A DNA stretch of 16,584 nucleotides from Phycisphaerae bacterium (GTDB lineage: Bacteria > Planctomycetota > Phycisphaerae > Sedimentisphaerales > SG8-4). The position numbers and the translations under genes are program-made. Location: the NCBI GenBank assembly GCA_030614945.1, contig JAUXAH010000011.1, forward strand, positions 1-16,584, written 5' to 3'. This document shows positions 6,551 to 13,427 of the stretch, one piece after another. The notes beneath the pieces were generated by a model. The model did no database searches and was not told where the DNA came from. It saw nothing but the letters and a program-made list of their open reading frames with translations. Position 1 is the stretch's first letter. Every line of letters starts with the position of its first letter.

Positions 6551-6565
6551 GACAGGAGATAATGC

Positions 6566-6751
6566 ATGACCGAAGAAACGCGGGTGAGAATGGGAGTGAA
6601 GCAAACGGCCAAGGGAACAGTCCAAATGGACCTGACCGCTGAAGCTCCCACAGTGGATGAGGCGGGTGAACTTCTCGACGGAGCGATTACGAAGCTCGTC
6701 GAGAAAGTGCGCAAGCACGGCCTGACTCTCGTAAGCGATTCTATCATTTAG
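6566..6751 (+). CDS. Small hypothetical protein
   Basis: 61 residues. AGGAGA precedes two close ATGs, at about 6561 and 6566; the second is in this frame. The sequence alternates a strand (GVKQTAKGTVQMDLTAEA) with a helix (TVDEAGELLDGAITKLVEKVRKHG), a small alpha/beta unit seen in short phage proteins encoded near recombination genes. It is the last gene before the structured leader of the recombination module. Function unknown. Confidence 0.5.
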   Translation: MTEETRVRMGVKQTAKGTVQMDLTAEAPTVDEAGELLDGAITKLVEKVRKHGLTLVSDSII

Positions 6752-6758
6752 TCCAGGA

Positions 6759-6791
6759 AGGACGGTTGGGCAAAAGGTGCCTGGCTGTCCT
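6759..6791 (+). promoter_or_regulatory. Long hairpin in the leader of the recombination module
   Basis: Arms 6759-6772 and 6778-6791 pair over 14 positions (with G-U pairs) around loop AAAGG. The core is GGAC/GTCC outside and GGCA/TGCC inside. GTCC at 6787-6790 can instead pair with GGAC at 6796-6799, so two folds compete. It lies in the gap between two genes, with no T-run after it. Confidence 0.55.
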
Positions 6792-6800
6792 CCATGGACA

Positions 6801-6841
6801 CCGGGGAGAGACCTTACTGGGCGTCGTCCAGCTCTCCCCGG
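6801..6841 (+). terminator. Strong GC hairpin, possible terminator or attenuator
   Basis: CCGGGGAGAG (6801-6810) pairs perfectly with CTCTCCCCGG (6832-6841). An inner stem CTGG/CCAG (6817-6820, 6828-6831) caps it. ACTTTTAGCTATCTTTT follows, a broken U-tract, so intrinsic termination would be partial. The next ribosome site is only about 20 bases on, so the element could instead govern mRNA stability or attenuate the downstream operon. Confidence 0.5.
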
Positions 6842-6871
6842 ACTTTTAGCTATCTTTTCATGGAGGATGAA

Positions 6872-7900
6872 ATGTCTGAAAAGCTACCAGCAATTCAATC
6901 CAAACAGTTAGAAGCGGTAAATCTCGTCGAAAAATACCGGGGCGAAAATGCTCTAGTATTTGTCAACAATGAGGATTTGAAAACTCATCCGCTATTCGTT
7001 CCAGAGATTACGCTACTCAAGGTTGAAAAAAAAGACTTTCACATCATTCAAGGCAAATTTATGCCAAAAAGCCACATAGCCGATCGAATCGGCGAAGCTT
7101 CCGGTGTATCATTTGTCGAAACAGGATGTTCTACTCGCACCGAAAGCGACCATGTTTATGTCGGTCGGGCCCAGGGCAAAAAACGCATGCCTGATGGAAC
7201 CTGGCGCATTTCGCAAGCGCACGAATACGAATTCGATGTAGAGGTTCGGGCGGAATTGGATTTTAATGGAAAACAAGCAGACAAATATCAAACCGATAAA
7301 TCCAAAAAACTCCACAAGCTCGAGCTCAAAAAATTCGCTCGGCAGAGATCGGGCACGGGTGCCCGCTTGAAAGTTATCAAAGAACTTGTCGGCATGGCTA
7401 CCAGTTTCGAACCTAGAGAAATAGAGACCGGGCAGATGGTATTTTGCCGCGTTGCCGTAAACACGCAGGAAATGCTCGCCGATCCCGAAATGCGCCGAGC
7501 TGCGATCAAGCACGCTCTCGGTGCTACCGAAGAGATTTTTGGGCCGTCCATAGAGCGCAACGTCACTCCCGAGAAAGAAGCGCTACCGGCACCCGAAGAA
7601 ACCGACACAGAATCCGAAAGCGAACAGCAGAAACTTGCGGGAATCCTGGACGATGATATTCCCTGGAAGGATTCACCAAAGTCGGAGCCGCCGAAAGAAC
7701 GGGTACCAACTGAGCAGGAAGTCCTTCGCTCCTGGTTCGAAGAGCGAATTGCCGAGGTCCCCGCCGAAGATACCAAAACATGGCTCAGGGATTTTCTCGC
7801 TGGTAAACTCGAAGGCAAAGATAGTCAGGATGTGGAAGTCTTGAAAAATTACAAAGAGGCGCTTGAAAGAAAGCTGAAAACTGCAGGGGGTAAGAAATGA
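6872..7900 (+). CDS. Putative phage recombination/ssDNA-annealing protein
   Basis: 342 residues from ATG 6872, with GGAGG about five bases upstream; the frame extends to 6794 but that covers the leader hairpins. The N-terminal 200 residues form an alpha/beta domain: KKDFHIIQGKFMPKSHIADRI, then EYEFDVEVRAELDF, then ELKKFARQRSGTGARLKVIK, where a basic helix could contact DNA. Phage proteins of this shape are usually unannotated or grouped loosely with annealing proteins; I do not see a definite RecT, Red-beta or Erf signature. At residues 260-265 an SSB-like acidic tip DDDIPW appears, followed by about 75 charged residues. The stop overlaps the SbcDC start (ATGA), so the two are probably co-translated and may work together on DNA ends. 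Confidence 0.5.
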   Translation: MSEKLPAIQSKQLEAVNLVEKYRGENALVFVNNEDLKTHPLFVPEITLLKVEKKDFHIIQGKFMPKSHIADRIGEASGVSFVETGCSTRTESDHVYVGRAQGKKRMPDGTWRISQAHEYEFDVEVRAELDFNGKQADKYQTDKSKKLHKLELKKFARQRSGTGARLKVIKELVGMATSFEPREIETGQMVFCRVAVNTQEMLADPEMRRAAIKHALGATEEIFGPSIERNVTPEKEALPAPEETDTESESEQQKLAGILDDDIPWKDSPKSEPPKERVPTEQEVLRSWFEERIAEVPAEDTKTWLRDFLAGKLEGKDSQDVEVLKNYKEALERKLKTAGGKK

Positions 7901-10900
7901 AACAAGTCAAAATTATCCATCTATCCGACGTGCATTTCCGCCCCGACAAAAAGGAAGAGGCGCTTATCTCGCTCCGGACCGTCATTGAAAAAGGCCGCGA
8001 AGAGCAGATCGATTTATTTGCTATCGCGGGAGATTTATTCGACCGTGCGCTTCAGAATACGACGAATAGCGGGCTCCCGGAGCTCCAGCGCACGATGCAA
8101 CAGATGATGGATGTAGCACCCGTCGTAGCCGTTACGGGGACGCCTACGCACGATATTATGGGTTGTTACGATGTTTTGCAGGAGACGCAGGCAGAGCATG
8201 GATTTACTGTGCTTGATCCCCACCATAAATATTTGCTTGTTGGCAATGAGGTTTTTAGCGATCGGGTAGAAGATTATTATTTCGACGATCGTCCCTGCAG
8301 GGGCAAACTCCTCATTCTCGGCTGTCCCGAACCCTCAAAAGAATGGTTTCTCAAAGACAAACGGATGGGGCGCGAAGAGGCGAATGCCGCGATAATCGAC
8401 GGAATGAGATCGCTATTACTTGGAATGGGAGTCAAACGTAGAGAGCATCCTGATATTCCGTGCCTGTTCGTCTATCACGGCAATGTCGAAGGCGCAACTA
8501 TGTGCAACGAGCAAGTGATTCGGTCAGGTGAAATCACGATTGGGCGCGATGATCTAGCCTTTGTGGGCGCTGATTACTACGCTCTCGGACATATTCACCT
8601 GGCGCAGCAAATCGGAGATATGCCGGCATATTATGGTGGGTCCGCTTATCCCGTGAATTGGGGGGAGATGGATCAGAAAACATTTAATCTGATCGAGATC
8701 GAAAAGGAATTGCCTGGAGTTTATACTGAAGATTCATTTACTGTATGTACTGAACGCTTTCCCTTTCCACATCCGCCAAGAAAGAAAATCATCACAGACA
8801 ATTTCGACGAAGTTGGCCAAGCCGACATTGCCAATTTTCAGACATGGCTTTGTATGCGAATACCTGAGCATGTATTATTCGATGCGGAAGATGCCCTTGA
8901 ATGGATGCTCTATCATGGTGCTCTTCTTGGTTCCCGCGTCACGATCGATGTTATTCCCACCGAAACTGTGCGGGTCGGAGAGATTCAAAAAATCAAAGGC
9001 CTTCGAGAGAAAATTAAAATCTATGCCGAAAATAGCGGGGAAACCGTAACTGAGGATATCTTGTTCAAGGCAGATAAACTTGAAGCCGAGGCGCGGGCTG
9101 CCGGTGAGATCGGTGATGGATTGCATATCGTGATCGACAAGCTGGGTCTTCGTGGTGCGACTGGAATCCGAAAAGGCCTCGGTTTAGATGAAATCTGGCT
9201 TGACTTCGATCAATACGATCCTGGCGTGATTGCCCTTATTGGCGCGAACGGAACCGGTAAAACAACGCTTTTTCGAAACCTGCAGCCATTCCCCGACATG
9301 GCCGACAAGTCCGGCACTCTTCAGGATCATTTCGACTTGGCGGATTCCTGGCGTGATTTATATTTTACCGACAAAAAAACCGATTTGCGATACCGGGCTT
9401 TCATTCAGATTGATGGTCAAAATGAGACTGGCAAATGCGAGTATCATCTATATCGCGATGGACAGCCACTCACCGATGGTCGGTTGGCGAGCTATGCGGC
9501 CAAAATTGTTGAACCCTATGGTAGCAAGGAGCTTTTTCTTCGCGGCACCTACGTCTCACAGAAAAACACGAAAAAATATCCCGCCCTATCCGAAGCAACG
9601 AAAGGAGAAAAGAAGGCAATCTTCCGGGAGCTCAGTGGATTGGATTATCTGCAAACGTATGCCGATGACAGCAAGGCAAGCGGTAAAACTCTTGCAGAGA
9701 CTGTACTGCAAGACCAGGGACGAACGGAAACTCTGGAAGTACTCGTTAGCGCACTTCCAGATAAAAAAATGAAATTGGCAGGGATTGATTATGAATTGAT
9801 AGATGCCGAGAAAATCTTGACTGGGCGTGAGATTACCGGCAGGCAGGCGAAAAAAGTAAAAGACGATCTTGAAGAAAAATCGATGCAACAAGGAATTCTT
9901 CAGCAAAAAATCGATAGCAAGAAAGAAGAGCAAAAAAAGATCGAATATGAACGAGACGATCTTTGTGACGGGAATCGGGAATATGCGGCAGCTCTTGAAG
10001 GAAAGCCGGAAGCTGAAAAACAGATCGTGGAGTATGAATCCCTGAAAGCGCAGGAGGCGAAACTCAATGAAGAAAAAGCCGGAATCCTTGCTGTACGAGA
10101 GGAACTCCTTGCTGAGCATCGAAACGCTGTCGATATTGCATATGCGGCTGGCAAAAAGGTCGATGTGCAAAAAACCGAAAAAATGCAAGAAAAGGCTGAT
10201 TTTTCGACGAAAAAGGCCACTTTGCTAGCAAATATCGCAAATTTAATCGAAAAAACGGAAAAACCGCTTGATGAGAAATGTCCGACATGCCGGCAGATAT
10301 TACCTGAAGGAATGCTGGACGATCTAAGAGACAAGCGCGAATACGATCTGTTGGCGCTAAAGCAGATACAATCAGAGGAATTCGAGATTGAAAAAGAGAT
10401 TGTCGATTGCGACAAGCAGATCGACGCCTTCGATCGACAGAAAGCCGGGATTGTCGAGCCGGTCGAACCGGTGTGGCCAGAGTTGCCGGAATTTGACGAG
10501 GAAGCATTTGACGGCGTCAAGATGAGCATCGCTCGCGTCCCTATCAACTCTGCCCGAGAAACGCTCGCTCAGGCCCAGGAAGCCGCTATCAAGATCGCTG
10601 AGAACGAGAAGTGGGTTACCCAACTTACGACTGAAGTTTGCGTGTTGGAAAGTGAGATTCTGGAATTAAAAATGAAGATCGATCCAGAGCTTGAAATGAA
10701 ACATCGAGATGCTTGCACTGATTACGAAAACGCCAAGGCAAAATACATCGAAGCTCGGGAGCAGGTCAAAGGCCTCGAAGTCGAGCAGAAGAATCTTGAA
10801 GATCAGATTGCCGAACTTGAAAAACAGTCTGAAGAGTTGCAAGAAATCAGACAGTCGATCGAGGAAAAGCAAACCGACATCGCTGATTGGACTTGGCTCA

Positions 10901-11448
10901 TGCGAGCGTGTGGACCCGACGGAATACAGGCTCTGGAGCTTGATGCCATGGGTCCGGGAATCGCCAAAGTTGCGAACAAGTTGCTTGGTATAGCTTTCGA
11001 ATGTAATCCGTGGAATGCCGAAAAACGAGAAGGTAATCCATTCAACCAGGTCGAATTCAGGACGACTCGCATAGGCGGCAGTGGCAGCAAGCGAAAGCAA
11101 ATTGAAGATTTTCTGATCTTCGCTCATGACGTGCGAGATGATACTTGGACTGAAATATCCAACATTTCTGGCGGGGAATCGGTCTGGGTGATACGCGCGA
11201 TCTACGACGCTTTTGGAATCGTCCGAGATGAAAATACAGGACAGCGCTTTTTCACGGTGATGCAGGACGAATCGGACGGCGCCTTAGATCCAGATGCACG
11301 ACTGGCCTATTTTCGGATGCTCGAAGCGGCGCACGAGGAAAGTGGACGCCGGCATACGCTCGTGATTACACACAGTCAGGACGCTCAGGAGATGATTTCG
11401 CAGAAAATCGAAATGGCGGAGTTTGCAAACCAGGAGGAAACACCATGA
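7897..11448 (+). CDS. SbcD-SbcC (Mre11-Rad50-like) nuclease-ATPase fused in one chain
   Basis: 1183 residues. The N-terminal metallophosphoesterase shows SDVHF (D11, H13), GDLFD (45-49), GTPTHD (81-86, replacing the usual GNHD), YHG (193-195) and LGHIHL (230-235): the SbcD/Mre11 nuclease set. A capping domain and linker follow to about residue 405. The SbcC/Rad50 part then has Walker A GANGTGKTT (449-457), a coiled coil from about 640, the zinc hook CPTC (795-798), a returning coiled coil to about 1020, ABC signature SGGES (1091-1095), Walker B ending QDE (1123-1125), D-loop GALD and the switch His at 1159 (VITHS). Every key residue is present, so an active ATP-dependent end-processing enzyme is expected. 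SbcC and SbcD (T4 gp46 and gp47) are normally separate proteins. No stop or frameshift occurs at the junction. Confidence 0.93.
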   Translation: MKQVKIIHLSDVHFRPDKKEEALISLRTVIEKGREEQIDLFAIAGDLFDRALQNTTNSGLPELQRTMQQMMDVAPVVAVTGTPTHDIMGCYDVLQETQAEHGFTVLDPHHKYLLVGNEVFSDRVEDYYFDDRPCRGKLLILGCPEPSKEWFLKDKRMGREEANAAIIDGMRSLLLGMGVKRREHPDIPCLFVYHGNVEGATMCNEQVIRSGEITIGRDDLAFVGADYYALGHIHLAQQIGDMPAYYGGSAYPVNWGEMDQKTFNLIEIEKELPGVYTEDSFTVCTERFPFPHPPRKKIITDNFDEVGQADIANFQTWLCMRIPEHVLFDAEDALEWMLYHGALLGSRVTIDVIPTETVRVGEIQKIKGLREKIKIYAENSGETVTEDILFKADKLEAEARAAGEIGDGLHIVIDKLGLRGATGIRKGLGLDEIWLDFDQYDPGVIALIGANGTGKTTLFRNLQPFPDMADKSGTLQDHFDLADSWRDLYFTDKKTDLRYRAFIQIDGQNETGKCEYHLYRDGQPLTDGRLASYAAKIVEPYGSKELFLRGTYVSQKNTKKYPALSEATKGEKKAIFRELSGLDYLQTYADDSKASGKTLAETVLQDQGRTETLEVLVSALPDKKMKLAGIDYELIDAEKILTGREITGRQAKKVKDDLEEKSMQQGILQQKIDSKKEEQKKIEYERDDLCDGNREYAAALEGKPEAEKQIVEYESLKAQEAKLNEEKAGILAVREELLAEHRNAVDIAYAAGKKVDVQKTEKMQEKADFSTKKATLLANIANLIEKTEKPLDEKCPTCRQILPEGMLDDLRDKREYDLLALKQIQSEEFEIEKEIVDCDKQIDAFDRQKAGIVEPVEPVWPELPEFDEEAFDGVKMSIARVPINSARETLAQAQEAAIKIAENEKWVTQLTTEVCVLESEILELKMKIDPELEMKHRDACTDYENAKAKYIEAREQVKGLEVEQKNLEDQIAELEKQSEELQEIRQSIEEKQTDIADWTWLMRACGPDGIQALELDAMGPGIAKVANKLLGIAFECNPWNAEKREGNPFNQVEFRTTRIGGSGSKRKQIEDFLIFAHDVRDDTWTEISNISGGESVWVIRAIYDAFGIVRDENTGQRFFTVMQDESDGALDPDARLAYFRMLEAAHEESGRRHTLVITHSQDAQEMISQKIEMAEFANQEETP

Positions 11449-11738
11449 AAACGCACAAACTAGGATCGTGGAGACTTGGAAAACACGGCGGCACGGTTGT
11501 CGCTGATAGCAGAACGGGTAAGAAGCCCGGCGCCGGACATGATGATGTCGATTATTACGGCGGTTTTTTAGTTTGCGAATCGATAGCGACGCGAGAAATC
11601 GCCCAGGCGATAACGGCGCTGCCGGATTTGCTTGCAGTGTGCAAGGAAGTTATCGCAAAATTAAGAGGTCAACATCTTGGTACAACAATCAAGAAGATAC
11701 AAAAAGTTATCGCCAAGGCGGAGAAGGTGGTGACATGA
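11445..11738 (+). CDS. Small phage protein with 'ALPDLL' helix
   Basis: 97 residues, in ATGA overlap with the SbcDC gene and with a strong site (GGAGGAAACACC before ATG). The N-terminal half is strand-rich (GSWRLGKHGGTVVADS, then DVDYYGGFLVCESI). It leads into the helix REIAQAITALPDLLAVCKEV, a variant of the 'NA.LIAAAPELL' motif found in many short phage proteins of unknown role. The gene after it has the same motif in fuller form. Function unknown. Confidence 0.6.
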   Translation: MKTHKLGSWRLGKHGGTVVADSRTGKKPGAGHDDVDYYGGFLVCESIATREIAQAITALPDLLAVCKEVIAKLRGQHLGTTIKKIQKVIAKAEKVVT

Positions 11739-12067
11739 AACATACATCAGGACCATGGAGAGTCGCAAGAAGAAAAGTCGTCTGGTCTAATGGCATGGGC
11801 AGTTCTCATGAATTTCACATCGAACATGGTCGCAGTCAGGTCATCTGTAATGTGGGAATTGCCAATCATACTACCGAAGCCAACGCCCATTTGATCGCCG
11901 CGGCGCCGGAACTGCTTAACGAAGGACAGGCGAGAATCAAGGTTCTTGAATGTCTCTTGGCATGTTACCGATTGGAAAAAAAGCCGCCGGAAAAATTACT
12001 CGATGAATTGGATCGGGCTAGAAGAGCGTGGGAAGCGGCAGTTGCCAAGGCGGAGGAAACACCATGA
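11735..12067 (+). CDS. Small phage protein of the 'LIAAAPELL' family
   Basis: 110 residues from ATG 11735, in ATGA overlap with the upstream gene; the in-frame ATG at 11573 lies inside that gene and lacks support. It begins MKHTSGPWRVARRKVVW and contains NHTTEANAHLIAAAPELL (about 44-61), the hallmark of a very common short phage protein of unknown function. A helical, charged C-terminus follows (LDELDRARRAWEAAVAKAEE). Its ending and the next ribosome site resemble those of its neighbours, which suggests local duplication. Confidence 0.65.
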   Translation: MKHTSGPWRVARRKVVWSNGMGSSHEFHIEHGRSQVICNVGIANHTTEANAHLIAAAPELLNEGQARIKVLECLLACYRLEKKPPEKLLDELDRARRAWEAAVAKAEETP

Positions 12068-12312
12068 CGCCGAAAGAAACGTGCCAGATAACAATCTGCT
12101 GTGTTCGCGAGATGAAAAAGCAGAAGTGGTATTTGAGTCAACATGCCAAGGCGGTGCTTTTTCTCGACGATCGAATAACAGAATTGGAATCGCAGCGGGA
12201 CGGGCTTCTCGCAGCTTGCAAAATGGCGCTGAAGCGAAAGCCATTTCCTGTGGGCTGGATAGGATTGAAAGAGACGCTTGAGGATGCTGTTGCGAGGGCG
12301 GAGGAGATCTAA
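12064..12312 (+). CDS. Small hypothetical protein, Cys-containing helical
   Basis: 82 residues in ATGA overlap with the previous gene. It uses the same 16-base segment GGAGGAAACACCATGA found at the start of the gene at 11445. The central part (AVLFLDDRITELESQRDGLLAACKMALKR) is one long helix that resembles the 'pdLLaacke' helix of the two upstream genes. It ends AVARAEEI, close to AVAKAEETP of its neighbour. Unknown function. Confidence 0.55.
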   Translation: MTPKETCQITICCVREMKKQKWYLSQHAKAVLFLDDRITELESQRDGLLAACKMALKRKPFPVGWIGLKETLEDAVARAEEI

Positions 12313-12313
12313 T

Positions 12314-12607
12314 ATGTGCGATTGCTATTCTCACAAATGCGAATGCTGCGAAGAGCTGATCCCAATGCACATCGCTGATTTTGAGTTTCCGCGAGAGGAC
12401 TTCAAAATTTGGTGCGAGAAGCATATCGACCAGGCACCTTTTGGTGCGATAATTTTTGAGACGGTTGAGCCAGAAGAATATTTTGATCTAATCCCCGTTG
12501 GATGGAAATGCGCTATTTTAGGGCCGAAAACAGAGGCTAACCATGCGAAATATCAAAGGAATCATCCTAATCTATATGCGAGAATGAAATGCAGGATAGT
12601 GACATGA
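12314..12607 (+). CDS. Small Cys-rich protein, possible zinc binder
   Basis: 97 residues from ATG 12314 with GGAGG about seven bases upstream. The N-terminus MCDCYSHKCECCEELIPMH carries five Cys and two His in 19 residues, and WCEKH follows near residue 34, enough for one or two zinc sites. The remaining part (GAIIFETVEPEEYFDLIPVGWKC) is a short alpha/beta segment. It is the last protein gene before the long non-coding region. Confidence 0.55.
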   Translation: MCDCYSHKCECCEELIPMHIADFEFPREDFKIWCEKHIDQAPFGAIIFETVEPEEYFDLIPVGWKCAILGPKTEANHAKYQRNHPNLYARMKCRIVT

Positions 12608-12702
12608 GCGTATCCCGAGACCCCGGCGTTGCCGGCAGCCGGGAGCGCACAACAGGACCACGGTGGATCCTGTGGAGAATATTTGACGAGGAGGAAAGAT
12701 CG

Positions 12703-12720
12703 ATGCCTTGTGCGCTGTAA
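12703..12720 (+). other. Five-codon mini-ORF behind a strong ribosome site
   Basis: ATG at 12703 opens a reading frame of only five codons (MPCAL, then TAA). It is preceded by GAGGAGGAAAGATCG, one of the best Shine-Dalgarno sequences in the window. It could be a leader peptide, the remnant of a decayed gene, or an unpaired purine segment of the structured RNA. Confidence 0.25.
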
Positions 12721-12769
12721 TGGCGCAAGCAGATTGGTAGATGGCGGGAGTCGTCGGACACTCCCGCTT

Positions 12770-12850
12770 GGGGGCGAGGCGTGTGGTTACGTCATGGCAG
12801 GCAGGAAGTCGCGAACCCCTGCCAGGTAGGTTCGAGTCCTGTCGTCTCCA
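12770..12850 (+). tRNA. tRNA-like element, irregular anticodon arm
   Basis: GGGGGCG (12770-12776) pairs with CGTCTCC (12843-12849, two G-U pairs), followed by discriminator A at 12850. The T arm is GTAGG-TTCGAGT-CCTGT (12826-12842) with a canonical loop. A D-like stem GCGT/ACGT lies at 12779-12792. The middle does not give a normal 5-bp, 7-base anticodon arm: the best stem is TGGCAGG/CCTGCCA (12795-12801 with 12818-12824) with an oversized loop. No anticodon can be assigned. It may be a degenerate tRNA or a tRNA mimic. Confidence 0.35.
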
Positions 12851-12957
12851 ATTGCCGTTGCAGTGTGAAAAGCGGAGAGGGTAGCGGCTCTCCGGTGGGC
12901 CGGGTGAAAGCCCAGGCACCGATAAGCGAAACGTGCATTCACTGCGGCGGCCTTTAA

Positions 12958-13075
12958 GGGGATGCAGCATGAGCGTTCGGGCGAGGCGCCTCGTACCGGT
13001 GGATATGCGCCAAGGCGACGGCTTCTCGATCAGTTGCCAGTCTTGGAGATATACGTTCGATTCGTGTCATTCCCT
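12958..13075 (+). tRNA. tRNA-like element of unusual length (118 nt)
   Basis: GGGGATG (12958-12964) pairs fully with CATTCCC (13068-13074, one G-U) and T is the base after. The T arm ATACG-TTCGATT-CGTGT (13051-13067) is sound. GCC-loop-GGC near 13009-13022 looks like a D arm, but the overall span is about 30-40 bases longer than a normal tRNA. It includes a 12-base palindrome CGAGGCGCCTCG at 12982-12993. An insertion, a decayed gene or a mimic are all possible, and pairing of the outer stem could be chance. No anticodon assigned. Confidence 0.3.
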
Positions 13076-13214
13076 ATTGCTCGGTAGCCTACGGAAAGCC
13101 GTTCGAGCATCGCCTGAGAGCGACGTGGATTGTGTGTATGGCTGCGGAATGCAATCCGAGAGTGCGCCGACATGAGCACGGAGCCGGGTGGAAGCCCCGG
13201 CAACATGGGCCAAT

Positions 13215-13300
13215 GGGTCAGTGACCGAGGGGCGAAGGAGCTTGGCTGTAAACCAGGTGCCACAGGCTAAACATCGTAGGTTCAAGTCCTACCTGGCCCA
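13215..13300 (+). tRNA. tRNA-Tyr (GTA)
   Basis: 86 nt. The acceptor GGGTCAG (13215-13221) pairs with CTGGCCC (13293-13299), with discriminator A at 13300. The D region ACCGAGGGGCGAAGGAG resembles bacterial tRNA-Tyr. The anticodon arm is CTTGG-CTGTAAA-CCAGG, giving anticodon GTA. A long variable arm (about 18 bases, with GCC/GGC) marks it as class II, as expected for bacterial Tyr. The T arm GTAGG-TTCAAGT-CCTAC is perfect. CCA is not encoded. It may support decoding of Tyr codons in phage mRNAs. Confidence 0.88.
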
Positions 13301-13369
13301 ATAGCTGGGCGCAAACCGTCGTTGGCGGTTGCTTGGCGCACACATCGTCATGTGGCGATGTTATTACGG

Positions 13370-13418
13370 CAGGACGGAGGGCATACCCTCCCAGTCATGT
13401 CTTTCGTCCTGTTTTTTT
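13370..13418 (+). terminator. Intrinsic terminator closing the RNA region
   Basis: CAGGACG (13370-13376) pairs with CGTCCTG (13405-13411) and is followed directly by seven T (13412-13418). A second hairpin GAGGG-CATA-CCCTC (13377-13390) lies inside the loop. This is the clearest intrinsic terminator in the window. The next gene's ribosome site begins right after the T-run. Confidence 0.8.
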
Positions 13419-13427
13419 GAGGTAAAT

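Larger units (their letters stand above)
12608..13418 (+). ncRNA. About 810 nt densely structured non-coding region with tRNA and tRNA-like elements
   Basis: I find no convincing protein gene here. Instead there is a chain of perfect or near-perfect hairpins: 12613-12644 (TCCCG/CGGGA enclosing CCGGC/GCCGG), 12652-12673 (ACAGGA/TCCTGT), 12744-12767 (GCGGGAGT/ACTCCCGC), a 12-bp stem joining 12854-12865 to 12940-12951 around two inner hairpins, 13078-13109 (TGCTCG/CGAGCA with ACGG-AAAG-CCGT inside), 13127-13157 (GGATTG/CAATCC), 13183-13201 (GCCGGG/CCCGGC), 13342-13361 and a final terminator. Three T-arm-like sequences lie inside, one in a good tRNA-Tyr. It may be a tRNA cluster with structured spacers, or one large phage RNA; GOLLD and ROOL RNAs are known to occur in phages beside tRNAs. 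I cannot match a consensus by eye. Confidence 0.5.

Noticed and set aside
6794..6871. Longer start for the putative annealing protein
   Set aside because: The extra 26 residues are encoded by the leader hairpins, while ATG 6872 has a strong GGAGG site.
9586..10547. Long minus-strand ORFs opposite the SbcC coiled coil
   Set aside because: They arise from the biased Glu/Lys-rich codons of the coiled coil and read as Ser/Phe-rich shadows without motifs.
12933..13285. Short ORFs on both strands within the RNA region
   Set aside because: They have no ribosome sites and cut across tRNA and hairpin arms.
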